Shown: in pieces, positions 44,468-55,235 of the stretch | Layout of the letters: the number at the start of each line of letters is the position of its first letter | Numbering within the stretch: the first letter of the stretch is position 1 | Source of the DNA: Holothuria scabra | Lineage: Eukaryota; Echinodermata; Holothuroidea; Aspidochirotida; Holothuriidae | DNA length: 64,000 bases | Direction: 5' to 3' | NCBI GenBank assembly: GCA_037179385.1 | Contig: CM074195.1 | Coordinates: 25,199,436-25,263,435, forward strand | Notes under the pieces: generated by a model | Database searches by the model: none | Told to the model about the DNA's origin: nothing | Seen by the model: only the letters and a program-made list of their open reading frames with translations | Made by a program: the position numbers and the translations under genes

Positions 44468-45255
44468 CATGGGCGTCTGCAGAAAGTTTTACAGGGGGAG
44501 GGGCAAGGTCATTCATGGATGATTGAATTGTGCACACTATCTAAGCGGAGCGCCACCATCAGTTGGCGCGGAGCGTTCAAGAAAATTTCGGGCCTTACAA
44601 ACCCTCCAGATGGCCGGAAACGACACTTTGCGAGTGTTATAAGCTGCATGTACCCAGCCTTGAAACAGGAATTTCATGTCTGTAATTTTTAGATTTTTAG
44701 AATTTTCAATGTAAAAAATTGTTGAAGGAAAATCTGCCTCTCTGTCACGGCCTCGCACGCCTATGCACGATAAAACTTACGCTGTCAAACAGCCTATATA
44801 GGCCTATATCCGTTACCCAATTATGAATCATACCCCCCCCCCCCCCATATTCACCTTGTATATCCCAGTTACATCCGCGCGTCGCCACTTGAGATCAGCA
44901 TGGGACCAAACCAAGACCGACGCATTCATCAATAGCCGGATGCCATATGCACACTACATACCTGACAACTAGTACAATTTTGGCATAGTTTTTACAATTA
45001 AAAATTTCCAATAGATGTCATGAATGATGGTCCCCAAATTACGATTTCACTATTCAGCATACCATCTTCTCTTTTGCTATTCCTGGTCAAATGTCCGCAT
45101 ATTTCACGAGTAGAAAATGACGCTGTGAGTGAAGATATTTTGATGGTTTTTCTTTAATTTTTTAATTGCAATTTTTAATTTATTTTTTCACAAGTTTGAT
45201 TTTCCAGGGGGGCAAGTGCCCCCCCCCCTTGCCACCCCTTCCGGACGCCCATGTG
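44468..45255. mobile_element. Nonautonomous element with CATGGGCGTC / GACGCCCATG ends
   Basis: The left end CATGGGCGTCTGC and the right end GGACGCCCATG are inverted repeats. Inside lie GGAGCGCCACCATCAGTTGG (44549, also seen in the 59-kb repeats), poly-C tracts at 44833 and 45223, and a GGGGGGCAAGTGCCCCCC hairpin near the right end. Confidence 0.65.
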
Positions 45256-48200
45256 AATAAAAATTAAAACCAGAATGCAAAAATGCATTGAGGTTTCGAT
45301 CATACATACATGTTCTTTTCAATAAAATACATTACTTGTAACACCTGGTGACCCAAAGTGACCAGTGACTCCATCAGTAAGTAACTGGTTTTTCTTTCAG
45401 CCAAACCACTTCTAAAAAAAGCAACAGGTACAGTGCTTCCAACTCATCATAACAAATCCACATACTAATTATGAAATCCATCCAAGTTTCTAATCTTGAG
45501 ATATAGCATTGATGACCTTTCACCTCCACAAAAAAAACCATATACAGATCATCTTCTCACCATAACTCATCCACATACTAAGTATGAAATCCATCCACGT
45601 TTCGTACCTTGAGCCATCCTAAACAAGGTTTTCATAGTTTGACCTCTGGTGACCCCAAATGACCTTCAACTTTCACCAAGGACTGCAGATGCCATCTTCC
45701 TACCATAACACATCCACATACTAACTTTGAACTCTATTTCAGTTTTATACCTTGAAATACAAAGTAAACCAGAAAGCCAAAAGGCTTAGTGATTCCTTGC
45801 TGCTGAAATGTAAGGCCTTTTTTCACATTGACATTGCTTTCAATGTTTTTCAGTTAACAGGGCTCCATAATGTGCCCACAAAGTACACATGCAAGACATC
45901 CAATCTTCCTACATTGAGATCCCCCTTGCCCGTCGGGAACCCAAATGACATTTCACCCCCACCAAAAACTTCTGGGACCATGTATTCACTATGTGCCATG
46001 TACGTGACAAGTTACAGGACCCTACAAGTGACCTTTCTTGAAAGACTGTGCAGGAAAGCTTGTCAGGCTTTGAACATGCTGACTCCAAATGAACTTTGAC
46101 CTTTGGGAAAATCAATAGGGATCATCTACTAAATATGACCAATCCACACACTAAATATGAGCACAGTACCGTTCTTGAGATACTGTGTTTACGAAGTTTT
46201 GACCTTTTGACCTCTCATGATCCCAAATGACCTTTGACCTCCACCAAAAACAATAAGGAACATCTACTCAATATGGCCAACACACTCGCCAAATATGAGC
46301 ACAGTCACATGTGCCGTTCTTGAGATATCGTGTTTACGAAGTTTAGACCTTTTCACCTCTCATGATCCCAAATGACCTTTGACCTCCACCAAAAACAATA
46401 AGGAAGCTCTACTCAATATGGCCAACACACTCGCCAAATATGAGCACAGTCACATGTACCGTTCTTAGGATATCATGTTTACGTAGTTTTGACCTTTTGA
46501 CCTCTCGTGACCCCAAATGACTTTTGACCTCCACCAAAAACAGTAGGGATCATCTACTCAATACGGCCAATGCACACACCAAATATGAGCATAGTCACAC
46601 TTACTCCTCTTGAGAATCCATGGTTACAAGCAATTTCTAAGGAATTTACCTATTGACCTCTCGTGACCCCAAATGACCTTTGACCTCCACCAAAAACAGT
46701 AAGGGAGATCTACTCAATATGGCCAACACACTCGCCAAATATGAGCACAGTCACATGTACCGTTCTTGAGATATCGTGTTTACGTAGTTTTGATCTTTTG
46801 ACCTCTCGTGACCCCAAATGACCTTTGATCTCCACCAAAAACAATAGGGATCATCTACTCAATACGGCCAATGCACACACCAAATATGAGATTAGTCACA
46901 CTTACTCCTCTTGAGAATTAATGGTTACAAGCAATTTCTAAGGAATTTACCTATTGACCTCTCGTGACCCCAAATGACCTTCGACCTCCACGAAAATGGA
47001 TAGGGATCATCCACTTAATATGACCAACTTACACACCAAATATGAGCATAGTCACATGTACCGTTCTCGAGATATCGTGTTTACGAAGTTTTGACCTTTT
47101 GACCTCTGGTGACTTTAAATGACCTTTGATCTCCACGAAAATCGATAGGAATCATCTAGTCAATATGGCCAATGCACACACCAAATATGAGATTAGTCAC
47201 ACTAACCCTTCTTGAGACACCGTGTTTACAAGCAATTTCTAAGGAATTTACCTATTGCCCTTTTGTGACCCCAAATGACCTTTGACCTCCACGAAATTTT
47301 ATAGGGATCATCTACTCAATATGACCAACCCACACACCAAATATGAGCATAGTCACATGTACCGTTCTCGAGTTATCGTGTTTACGAAGTTTTGATCTTT
47401 TGACCTCTCGTGACCCCAAATGACCTTTGATCTCCACCAAAAACAGCAGAGATTATCTTCTCAATATGACCAACCAACACACCAAATATGAGCATAGTCA
47501 CATGTACCGTTCTTGAGATATTGTGTTTAAGAAGTTTTCACCTTTTGACCTCTCGTGACCCGAAATGACCTTTGATCTCCACGAAAATGGATAGGTATCA
47601 TCTAATCAATATGGCCAATGCACACAACAAATATGAGATTAGTCAAACTTACCCTTCTTGAGATACCGTGTTTACAAGCAGTTTCTAAGGAATTAACCTA
47701 TTGACCTCTCGTGACCCCAAATGACCTTTGACCTCCACGAAAATTTATAGGGATCATCTACTCAATATGAGCAACCAACACACCAAGTATGAGCATAGTC
47801 ACATGTACCGTTCTCGAGATATCGTGTTTACGAAGTTTTGACCTTTTGACCTCTGGTGACCCCAAATGACCTTTGATCTCCACGAAAATCGATAAGGGTG
47901 ATCTACTAAACATGACCAACCAACACACTCGCCAAATATGAGCTTAGTCACATGTACCGTTCTCGAGATACCGTGTTTACGAAGTTTTGACCTTTTGACC
48001 TCTGGTGACCCCAAATGACCTTTGATCCCCATGAAAATCGATTGGAATCATCTACTCAATATGGCCAATGCACACACCAAATATGAGATTAGTCACACTT
48101 ACCCTTCTTGAGATACCGTGTTTACAAGCAATTTCTAAGGAATTTACCTATTGACCTATCGTGACCCCAAATGACCTTTGACCTCCACGAAAATCAATAG

Positions 48201-48288
48201 GGATCATTTACTCAATATGATCAACTTACCCACCAAATATGAGCATAGTCACATGTACCGTTCTCGAGTTATCGTGTTTACAAAGTTT

Positions 48289-48329
48289 TGACCTTTTGAC
48301 CTCTCGTGACCTCAAATGACCTTTGACCT
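48289..48329 (-). promoter_or_regulatory. Five perfect nuclear-receptor half-sites in a row
   Basis: TGACCT occurs five times with spacers TT, CTCG, CAAA and T, i.e. AGGTCA DR1, DR4, DR4 and DR2 on the minus strand. AGGTCA direct repeats are the consensus for RXR-partner, HNF4, COUP-TF and related receptors. Binding here is inferred, not shown. Confidence 0.6.
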
Positions 48330-48442
48330 CCACCAAAAACAATAGGGATCATCTTCTCAATATGACCAACCTACACACCAAATACGAGGTTAGTCACACT
48401 TACCCTTCTTGAGATATCGTGTTTACAAGCCAAAGCGTCACA

Positions 48443-48473
48443 TACACACACACACACACACACACACATACAC
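48443..48473. repeat. (CA)n microsatellite at the satellite end
   Basis: CACACA run followed by CATACACACGACATCACC, the family's characteristic terminus. Confidence 0.9.
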
Positions 48474-48495
48474 ACGACATCACCATCGCATAGAT

Positions 48496-48524
48496 TCCTT
48501 GCCTGCCTTCGGCAAGGAATCAAA
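48496..48524. repeat. Hairpin GATTCCTTGCC...GGCAAGGAATC
   Basis: An 11-bp perfect stem with a 7-base loop at the end of the first satellite block. Confidence 0.85.
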
Positions 48525-49500
48525 AAGGTTTTCAAAGTTGGACCTCGGATAATCCCATGTGAACTTTGACCTTAAACCAAAATTAATATGCTTCACCCTC
48601 CCATGATAATTCATCAACAAACCAAGTTTGAAAACAATCCAAGTTTCCTACCTTGATATATCGTGTAAACAAGGTTTTCTGAGTTTGACCCCATGTGACC
48701 CCAAAGGACCTTTGACATCCATCAAAATTAATAGGGTACTTTCTTACATCATTACGCATCAACATACCAAGTTTGAAATTTAGCCAAGTTTCCTAACTTT
48801 AGATATTGTGTAAACAAGCATTTCGGGGTTTGACCCCATGGGACCCCAAATGACCCTTGACCTCCGCCAAATTTCAATAGGGTTCTTCCTTACATCATAA
48901 CGTATCAACATATCACTTTTGAAATTTATCCAAGTTTCCTATCATGAAAAACCCTGTTAAGACGGATCATTCGGGGTTTGACCCCATGTGACCCCAAATG
49001 ATCCTTGACTTCCACCAAAATTAAAAGGTTTTTTCCTTACATCATAACGCATCTGGGTATCAGGTTTGAAATGATTCACGTTTCCTACCTTGAGATATCG
49101 TGTAAACAAGGATTTCGGGGTTTGACCCCATGTGACCCCAAATGACCTTTGACCTCCACCAAAATTTATAGGATTCTTTCTTACATTATAACGCATCAAC
49201 ATATCAAGTTTGAAATAAATCCAAGGTTCCTACCCAGAGATATGCCTATCATGTGAACAAGGATTTCGGGGTTTGACCCCCTGTGACCCCAGATGACCTA
49301 TGACCTCCACCAAAATCAATAGGGTTATTTCTCTCAGTATGGGGTATCTTTGTATCAAGTTTGAGAACTGTTAAATCTTCTTTTCTCAAGATATCGTGTA
49401 AACTAGCGAAGTGTCACAAACACGTACATACACACGCACACACACACACACATACACACGCACGCCATCATGAATGCATAGGTTTTTCTTTTCATAGAAA
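48521..49500 (+). repeat. Second DR satellite block, diverged subfamily
   Basis: About six 145-150-bp units with GGGGTTTGACCCCATGTGACC, TTGACCTCCACCAAAAT and ATATCGTGTAAACAAGG. It ends with a (CA)n tract at 49437-49456 and ATCATGAATGCATAGG...CATAGAAACC, the same terminus left as a remnant at 12808-12842. Confidence 0.85.
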
Positions 49501-50159
49501 CCATTAAAAATTAGTTTTGCAATGGTGATTTGAATAAAATTGAAATTGCAGTGGGGGCCTTAGGAGGCTTGAGTGGTTCCCAACATTCAAGAGTCCTGTA
49601 CCTGTATGTGGGAAATTATCTACAGTATGTGAAATGCAAGATGTCAGTTTTATGCATATTTTTGCAACCTGTAAAGTTACGGAGGAGTGGGGTTGTCTAG
49701 TAATAAGAAAATGATTACAACTTTTGACTGATTTTTTTTCATTAATGAATGTTTGCATTAAATTTTCAACATTACAACTGATTGTGTGTACGTCAACGAA
49801 TTTTCAAAAATTTCTGTTACAGCCGACAAAATGTAACGCGAGTAACGGAGTAATTGTGGTAAAGCTAGATCTTGCATTATTGGATGTATTTATTTTACCA
49901 TCAGTGGATAACCTGATACCTTAGGTGAATAACATGTATAGCAAGTTCAATTAATTTGGCTCTAACGGAGGGGACTTTTGAATTTACTGTCATTACTTTT
50001 TCATGTCTTTTTCCGTAACGTGAGAAAACAAAATTTGCTTGCTAATAAAATGTAATAAAAAGGAGAGAATTAGCTGATTATTATCAGTCGTAAAGTATGA
50101 CTAGGATATGGGTCATAAGAGGGACTGGGTAAATACTGCAACGGTGATCAAATTTCAGC
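49501..50159. other. No gene recognised; GTAACGCGAGTAAC motif
   Basis: Third exact copy of the motif at 49833-49846 and a degenerate one at 50189-50203. Confidence 0.4.
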
Positions 50160-50179
50160 ATCTAGGGTGGTTAAGTCTG

Positions 50180-50501
50180 ACCAAAGATGTGACTCGTGTA
50201 ACCAGGTAATTGCCCAGATGTTTCACCAATGTTAATCCCCTGTACGTAGGGTATCACCATACTCTTTACAAAATACCTTATACACAACATTGCGAACTTT
50301 ACCATCTACATTGCTTTCACTGGGAATGCACAAAACACTACTTTCTCCACAATTGTCTCTTCTGAAGGGATTGGACTTTACCAAAGTCTGTTTGAGTGTC
50401 TGCATGACCCCTCCTTTCGTCCAAGCTTGTCCTAAGGTCACACTTCTATAGGACTTTCCTAATTTATTTTGCCATGTTGCCCACAGGGGTGGCGTCGACA
50501 A
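50180..50501 (-). pseudogene. Retroelement GIY-YIG-like C-terminal fragment
   Basis: On the minus strand the frame contains LKQTLVKSNPFRRDNCGESS, then VRNVVYKVFCKEYG. After a frameshift near 50240, INIGETSG follows. This resembles the Cys-rich linker and the VVYxxxCxxC...YIGETS core of GIY-YIG nuclease domains in Penelope-like retroelements. Part of the expected Cys pattern is lost and no reverse transcriptase is joined to it. The assignment is from motif memory only. It may be related to the hammerhead palindrome 7 kb to the left. Confidence 0.45.
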
Positions 50502-50829
50502 ACATCACTGTTTAATCATCCGCTGTACCAGGTTTTTTTCTTTATTTGTTTTTCCTTTTCTCTTTCTCCATTGTTTCAATTTTTGGCCGTCCATTGGTTA
50601 CCTTTCCTCTTTTTTCTTATTAACCATCTCGGTGTATTTCATCCTAACCCTTACGTATACTTCCTTTCTTACCTAACTAAGACATCCACTTCTTTTCATT
50701 CTATCAAGGTAAAACTGTATGTTACTTTTCTTCTCCTTCTTTTCTAACAACACTCAATCATTTCTCATAATCTTAACCATATCCGCCACCAATAACTTGT
50801 TTTCCATTTCAAGTGCTGAATTTATATAT
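50502..50829. other. Pyrimidine-rich stretch, no gene
   Basis: Strong CT bias on the plus strand (50525-50750). No coding or repeat identity could be assigned. Confidence 0.5.
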
Positions 50830-51749
50830 AGATCCTAAGTAAACTGGGCAAAAATTTGTACCAACTTTGACCAACACTGGGTACAAAAGTGTCCAACCAA
50901 CTGTTGCTTAAAAATTGACCAATCTCGGTTGGGTAATTGCTTTGCCAACTGTTGAGCATCTATTTTACCCAACATGAAGTAGTATGAAAATTACCCAACT
51001 GGCCAGTTGGGCAAAATTGTACCAATTATTGCTTAATTTATCGATTAACTCGATGATTGGATAAATTACGGTGATTGGATAAAGTACTACTACTGAAATA
51101 TTTCAGAAAAATAACTTTCTACAAGTTTTAAATGCTACCGGCATTGGTAATGGTAGCCACTTTCAAAAGTAGGATTTTAATTGGAAGTTCATGTATAGAA
51201 GATAATTTTGGTTCGGCTATTATGTATATTCTGTAACACTTGTTTGTTGTTATTAACTATACATAATTTAATTTTCTTCTTCATGTTTCATTTTCTTCTT
51301 GTTCAATTTGTATTGTACAATTGAGGAACGCCATTTTTGGCAAAAAATCACCATTGCCAGCTTCATTTATCTCAACTGGACCTGCATTGAGTGATTAACA
51401 CAAATTTTCTTCAAGAAATTTGAAATGCTCCATTCGTATGAAATGTGAACGGGTGTATAAACCCACTGTTCCAACAGAATTTCACAGCATTCTAAACATT
51501 TTTTGTCTCTAATTGTCTATACCAAAGTAATAAAAGTAAAAAATAAAAACTGTAATTAAAGCATTAATTAGCGGAACCTTTTAATCATTGTTGGGTAAAA
51601 ATATTCACATACCGTACTAATAAAACCAAGTGTTGGTCAATAAATTTCTCGGTTCTTTTGCCCGATGTTGAGAAAACTTTAACCAACCAGCTTAACCAAC
51701 TTAACCAACCAATTGCCCAGAAAATTTTACCAAACTTTATAAGAGTGTA
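50830..51749. mobile_element. Nonautonomous CACTCT-family element, about 0.9 kb
   Basis: The right end reads CCAAACTTTATAAGAGTG followed by TA (51748-51749), the inverse of CACTCTTATAAAG. Subterminal regions on both sides are rich in ACCAAC, TTGGGTAAA and CTGGGCAA motifs in opposite orientation. The left end has lost the terminal CACTCT. The end sequence and TTGG/CCAA subterminal motifs recall the MITE at 8173-8427. Confidence 0.6.
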
Positions 51750-51900
51750 TTAACTATGTACAGCTTATCTCTTTTCTGTAATACGAGTGTAGTATTTGTG
51801 TTTTCTGCTTTTTGTTGGTAATTATAGGAACATATCTATGCACGTATCTCATTTAGGTACACTCCCATCAACATGGCGGTTGGGATAGTGAATGGTTTAC

Positions 51901-52183
51901 TTAAAGGGCCAGTCCTCTCATCCCAATCTACAGTTTTAGTAGAGAAATTCTCAATTGGCTCAGCTCTTTGATTGACAGCTAATTCAAACAATGCAGAGTA
52001 CCAAAGTTTATGTTACGCAGCATGAACTGAATTGTTTTGATTAAACACATTGAGCTTTTCTATACTGAAGCAATCAACTGAGATTGTGTCTGGATGAGGA
52101 TGAATTTCAGACGATTGTGTAAGGAGCTGAAGTAAGAAGGTTAGGAGAATTGGTACCGTTCGGGTGAGAGAATTGGGCCTTTA
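51901..52183. mobile_element. MITE family M1, copy 2
   Basis: TTAAAGGGCCAGTCCTCTCA at the left and GGGTGAGAGAATTGGGCCTT at the right form inverted ends. The body includes CTCAGCTCTTTGATTGACAG and GCAGAGTACCAAAGTTTATG, shared with 15077-15379, 53107-53335 and 60900-61092. Confidence 0.85.
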
Positions 52184-52472
52184 TTGGAGGGGTGTATATC
52201 ATTGGCGACCTGGTGGATGTTTTGCATCGTGGCACACTCACTCTTATCATTCTGGTTAGGATCTATGGTCTAAACACCACATTAGAGTCATCTACTTCCT
52301 TCTTAATTGCACTCGTTTTTTTTATAACTTTATGAGTAGCAGACTGCACTGTGTGCGAACAGTGAAAGGTCCAGACTTAGCTTAGACTTAGCTGACAAAG
52401 CTCAGAACTGAGTAACATTCGCTGAATTCCTCGTGGACAATAATGCCTTCCATTTTCTCTCTAAAAGCTTTA
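52184..52472. other. No recognisable feature
   Basis: Spacer between the M1 MITE and a SINE. Confidence 0.4.
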
Positions 52473-52566
52473 GCCAGTGAACCACAACTGGAAAAAGGCC
52501 GTGGCCGGCTCTACTTGAACCAATAGATTGGAAACTGGGCTGTAAAACTCATTCTAACTAACTCCC
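52473..52566 (+). mobile_element. S1 SINE, 3' part
   Basis: Contains GCCAGTGAACCACAACTGG, GGCCGTGGCCGGCT, TTGAACCAATAGATTGG and CTAACTAAC. Confidence 0.85.
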
Positions 52567-53106
52567 TTTAGTGTTTAAATTACTCTCGCAGAGTGAAATT
52601 CAGGACCAGCCTATACTTGGAATGAAAAAGTGAAAAAAGAGTCTTTTTAACTGTTTTAGAGTACTCAAATCCTCATTTTAGATGCGTCCTTATTTTAGAT
52701 CCGTCCCTTGTTTCACTCCCTTTTGATTTAGAGAGTAAATTTCATTCACATTCGATAACCGTACTTTTTTCTTCAAAATGGGGTTAGAAGTTGTACTCTC
52801 ATTCACTCACAATTTTAACACTGGCACTCGATTTTCACGATTTCTTAAGTATATTGCTGTGAAATGCTTCTACATGTTATTGCTATCTTAATTTCTGATT
52901 TTTTTAACTAAACGTCACAATTAAGCACGCATACTCCTTACACACACAACCGCACAAGTTCACGCGAACACATATAAGCACATCAACGATGCTCAGCAGC
53001 TCAGTGCGCATCAGCCGCAACGACGTAGTTGCATAAATTCTTAGCACACATTCGTCAGGGAAAACATAAAAGAAGAAATTATGCAGCCAACCCTGACAGA
53101 TTTTTC
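52567..53106. other. No recognisable feature
   Basis: AT-rich; a partial duplication GATGCGTCCTTATTTTAGAT / GATCCGTCCCTTG lies near 52681. Confidence 0.4.
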
Positions 53107-53335
53107 TTAAAGGCTCTCACCTCATCAGTTCCAATTTTCCTAAGCGATACATAAGCCCCTCTCACAACTGTCTAAAATCCATCCTAATCCAGACACAATC
53201 TCTCTTCCTTGCTTCAGAGTGGGTATATAAGACCCCAAACGGTGTCAAACCTGTCAATCAAAGAGCGGTGCCAATTGAGAGTTTGTGTGGATTACTACAA
53301 AAATTGCAGCTTGGATGAGAGGATAAGTCCTTTAA
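53107..53335. mobile_element. MITE family M1, copy 3, TTAA-flanked
   Basis: TTAAAGGCTCTCACCTCATC at the left and GGATGAGAGGATAAGTCCTT followed by TTAA at the right. It is related to the other M1 copies in the 15077-15379 orientation. Confidence 0.8.
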
Positions 53336-55164
53336 TACACACTTCTTTGAAAATGGTTTTTGTAATTGAAACACTAATTTGAGTTATCGAGCATTTAAAA
53401 AGAAGCCTTTACATTCATTTAACTGGATACCTTTAATTTCGGACTCAAGTTAACTACGCTTCTTACTTTTCTAACAGCAATTCATGCAAGTCTTATTTTC
53501 AAAAAAAAGATGTCTACATTTCGGAAACCTTTTAGATTGAAACTTACTCTGTGCAAACGAGATAAAGCTTACAGATTAATAGCTGTACAACGAAATGTTT
53601 ACATGTCTTGACTCTTGAAGGCTTTTTCGTAGAATGTTCAGGGCAATTGATCATAATTGCTGGTAGGCCTATATTTAAATAACGTTCAATTTATTTCAAT
53701 GTTGAAACCTATAGTCATCTGTTCACTGTAAAGACTACGATATTACGTTTCGTCGGTAACCCTTGACGCACAACTCGCCGGATAAAAGGAACGTATTACA
53801 AGCAGTGAGTTTTACCCTTAGCTTTGTAAAGCAAGAAGGGCTCGTTAATTAAACTAGTCACATAATGTTTACATGTAACATTCCAATGACAGACATTCAC
53901 TTGGCGCTCATCGTCTGCCCCATACCAAATTGGTCGTGAATAACCAAAGGGGAGATTTTTCTTCTCCCAAATTTTGAACCTGAGAGGATATAGTCGTAGG
54001 GGTGTATCGCCAACAACTTCAATCCTGCTCCTGGGACTGTGGATTGACGTCCCCAATTTTCCACATTCTTTCGCCACATTCTTTCGCCACATTCTTTCCC
54101 GGACTGTTTCCAAATTACCAACATTACCAAAACTTTCAGTCTGTTTAATGTATTTCTTACAGCCTCTCAAACGAATTCACATTATGGAAGAGCACAGCAT
54201 TCACGAGGGCCAAGAGGGGGATATTTCTGCCTTCCTATTCATTTGTCATGTTTTATGTTTAAATCTGAAAGCTTTATCGAATGAGCAGGGATCGGGTGTT
54301 CCCTTTAATTTGCAAACGCGTTTTAAGGGAACTGAAAATACCTCGGTGTTGACTGCAGGCATCTTTTGTGATCAAAATAAAAGACTTCTATATTACTATT
54401 CTATATAAATAGGTTATGAGTAAACTGTCTTAGTTTACGAGTAATCCATTATAGTTTATAAAATTGCAATATATATAGATTATGACTGGAAATGCAGCTC
54501 GAACAAACGAATGGCGTTACGTCACGAAGATAGGCGTAATCACAAACGGATGGGCGTGACAGTATGTACGAAGGCGGGATCATATTTTTGTTCTAGCATC
54601 TCGAAGAATTTAGTGAATTCAACAAAAAAAGAAACTTCCTACAACAAGATTACCGAACTTAAGATTTCTGTGCCCTTGTGGAGACGCTTTATAGCAGAGC
54701 CCGTGGCTGCCAAGAGAGTAACTAGACAAAATCGAGAAAGATATGGACAGTTTGTACAAGACAGTTGGGCGACCCTCAAAATATGTGCCGTATACGGTTT
54801 AATAACTAAATAATTCCACGGCGATCCAGGGGGACCTTCGGACATCACCCCTATATTTCAAGAAAACGCCCATTGGATTTTAATTCCATACCGTAGCCTC
54901 CGTAGGCAGTAATTGAGTGAAAATGTGGTATTGTCCTACACTACTGAGAACAAGCCGCCAGCCTTTACCACCGAAAAAGGAGGACTCACTACTTTAACTG
55001 TTTGCAAGACAAATCAATAGAGAACAGTAAACATCTTTCCATACTTACATTCGGGCCTGTTACATTACTCAATGGATCATGAAGGGCTTAGGCCTAAATG
55101 ATTGTTCGCGTGTGAAAGCTCTAAAAAGTATTTTACGACTTCTTTTTTACGAGAGCCTGCAGTT
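53336..55164. other. No gene recognised; 13-bp triplet repeat
   Basis: CACATTCTTTCGC is repeated three times at 54062-54100. Overlapping frames of 124 and 144 codons on opposite strands (53796-54408) and one of 100 codons (54511-54813) have no recognisable domains. A small host exon cannot be excluded. Confidence 0.4.
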
Positions 55165-55235
55165 GGCGGTGTGGCTAGCGGGGATCGACGACAGGCTTTT
55201 GCTTCTGTAACGTGAGTTCGGGTCCCACAGTGTAT
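55165..55235 (+). mobile_element. tRNA-like sequence, probable SINE head
   Basis: An A-box-like GTGGCTAGCGGG near 55172 and a B-box-like GAGTTCGGGTCCC near 55216 lie at tRNA spacing. The cloverleaf is imperfect and a pyrimidine-rich tail follows, so a retroposed tRNA relative is more likely than a tRNA gene. Confidence 0.45.

Larger units (their letters stand above)
45330..48520 (+). repeat. DR-rich satellite array, about 145/157-bp units
   Basis: Roughly 20 units. A full unit contains five direct half-sites TGACCT/TGACCC with spacers 2, 4, 4 and 1 (minus-strand AGGTCA), then CCACCAAAAACAATAGGGAT, CAATATGGCCAAC, CACCAAATATGAGC, and CGTTCTTGAGATATCGTG. From about 46490 two variants tend to alternate: a 143-146-bp type (TACGAAGTTTTGACC) and a 156-159-bp type (AAGCAATTTCTAAGGAATTT), giving a roughly 300-bp higher-order unit. 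Units before 46100 are more diverged. The array ends in a (CA)n tract and a hairpin near 48500. Confidence 0.9.

Noticed and set aside
45330..49500. CRISPR-like array
   Set aside because: Whole units are repeated with no unique spacers, in a eukaryotic context; it is a satellite.
53100..53125. Minus-strand CTGATGAGG as hammerhead core
   Set aside because: The downstream GAAA is misplaced and no stem II forms; the sequence is a MITE end.
53796..54408. Overlapping 124- and 144-codon frames on opposite strands
   Set aside because: They overlap each other, contain a 13-bp tandem repeat and have no domain signature.
54511..54813. 100-codon plus-strand frame rich in basic residues
   Set aside because: No family recognised and no supporting context; could be a small exon but cannot be supported.
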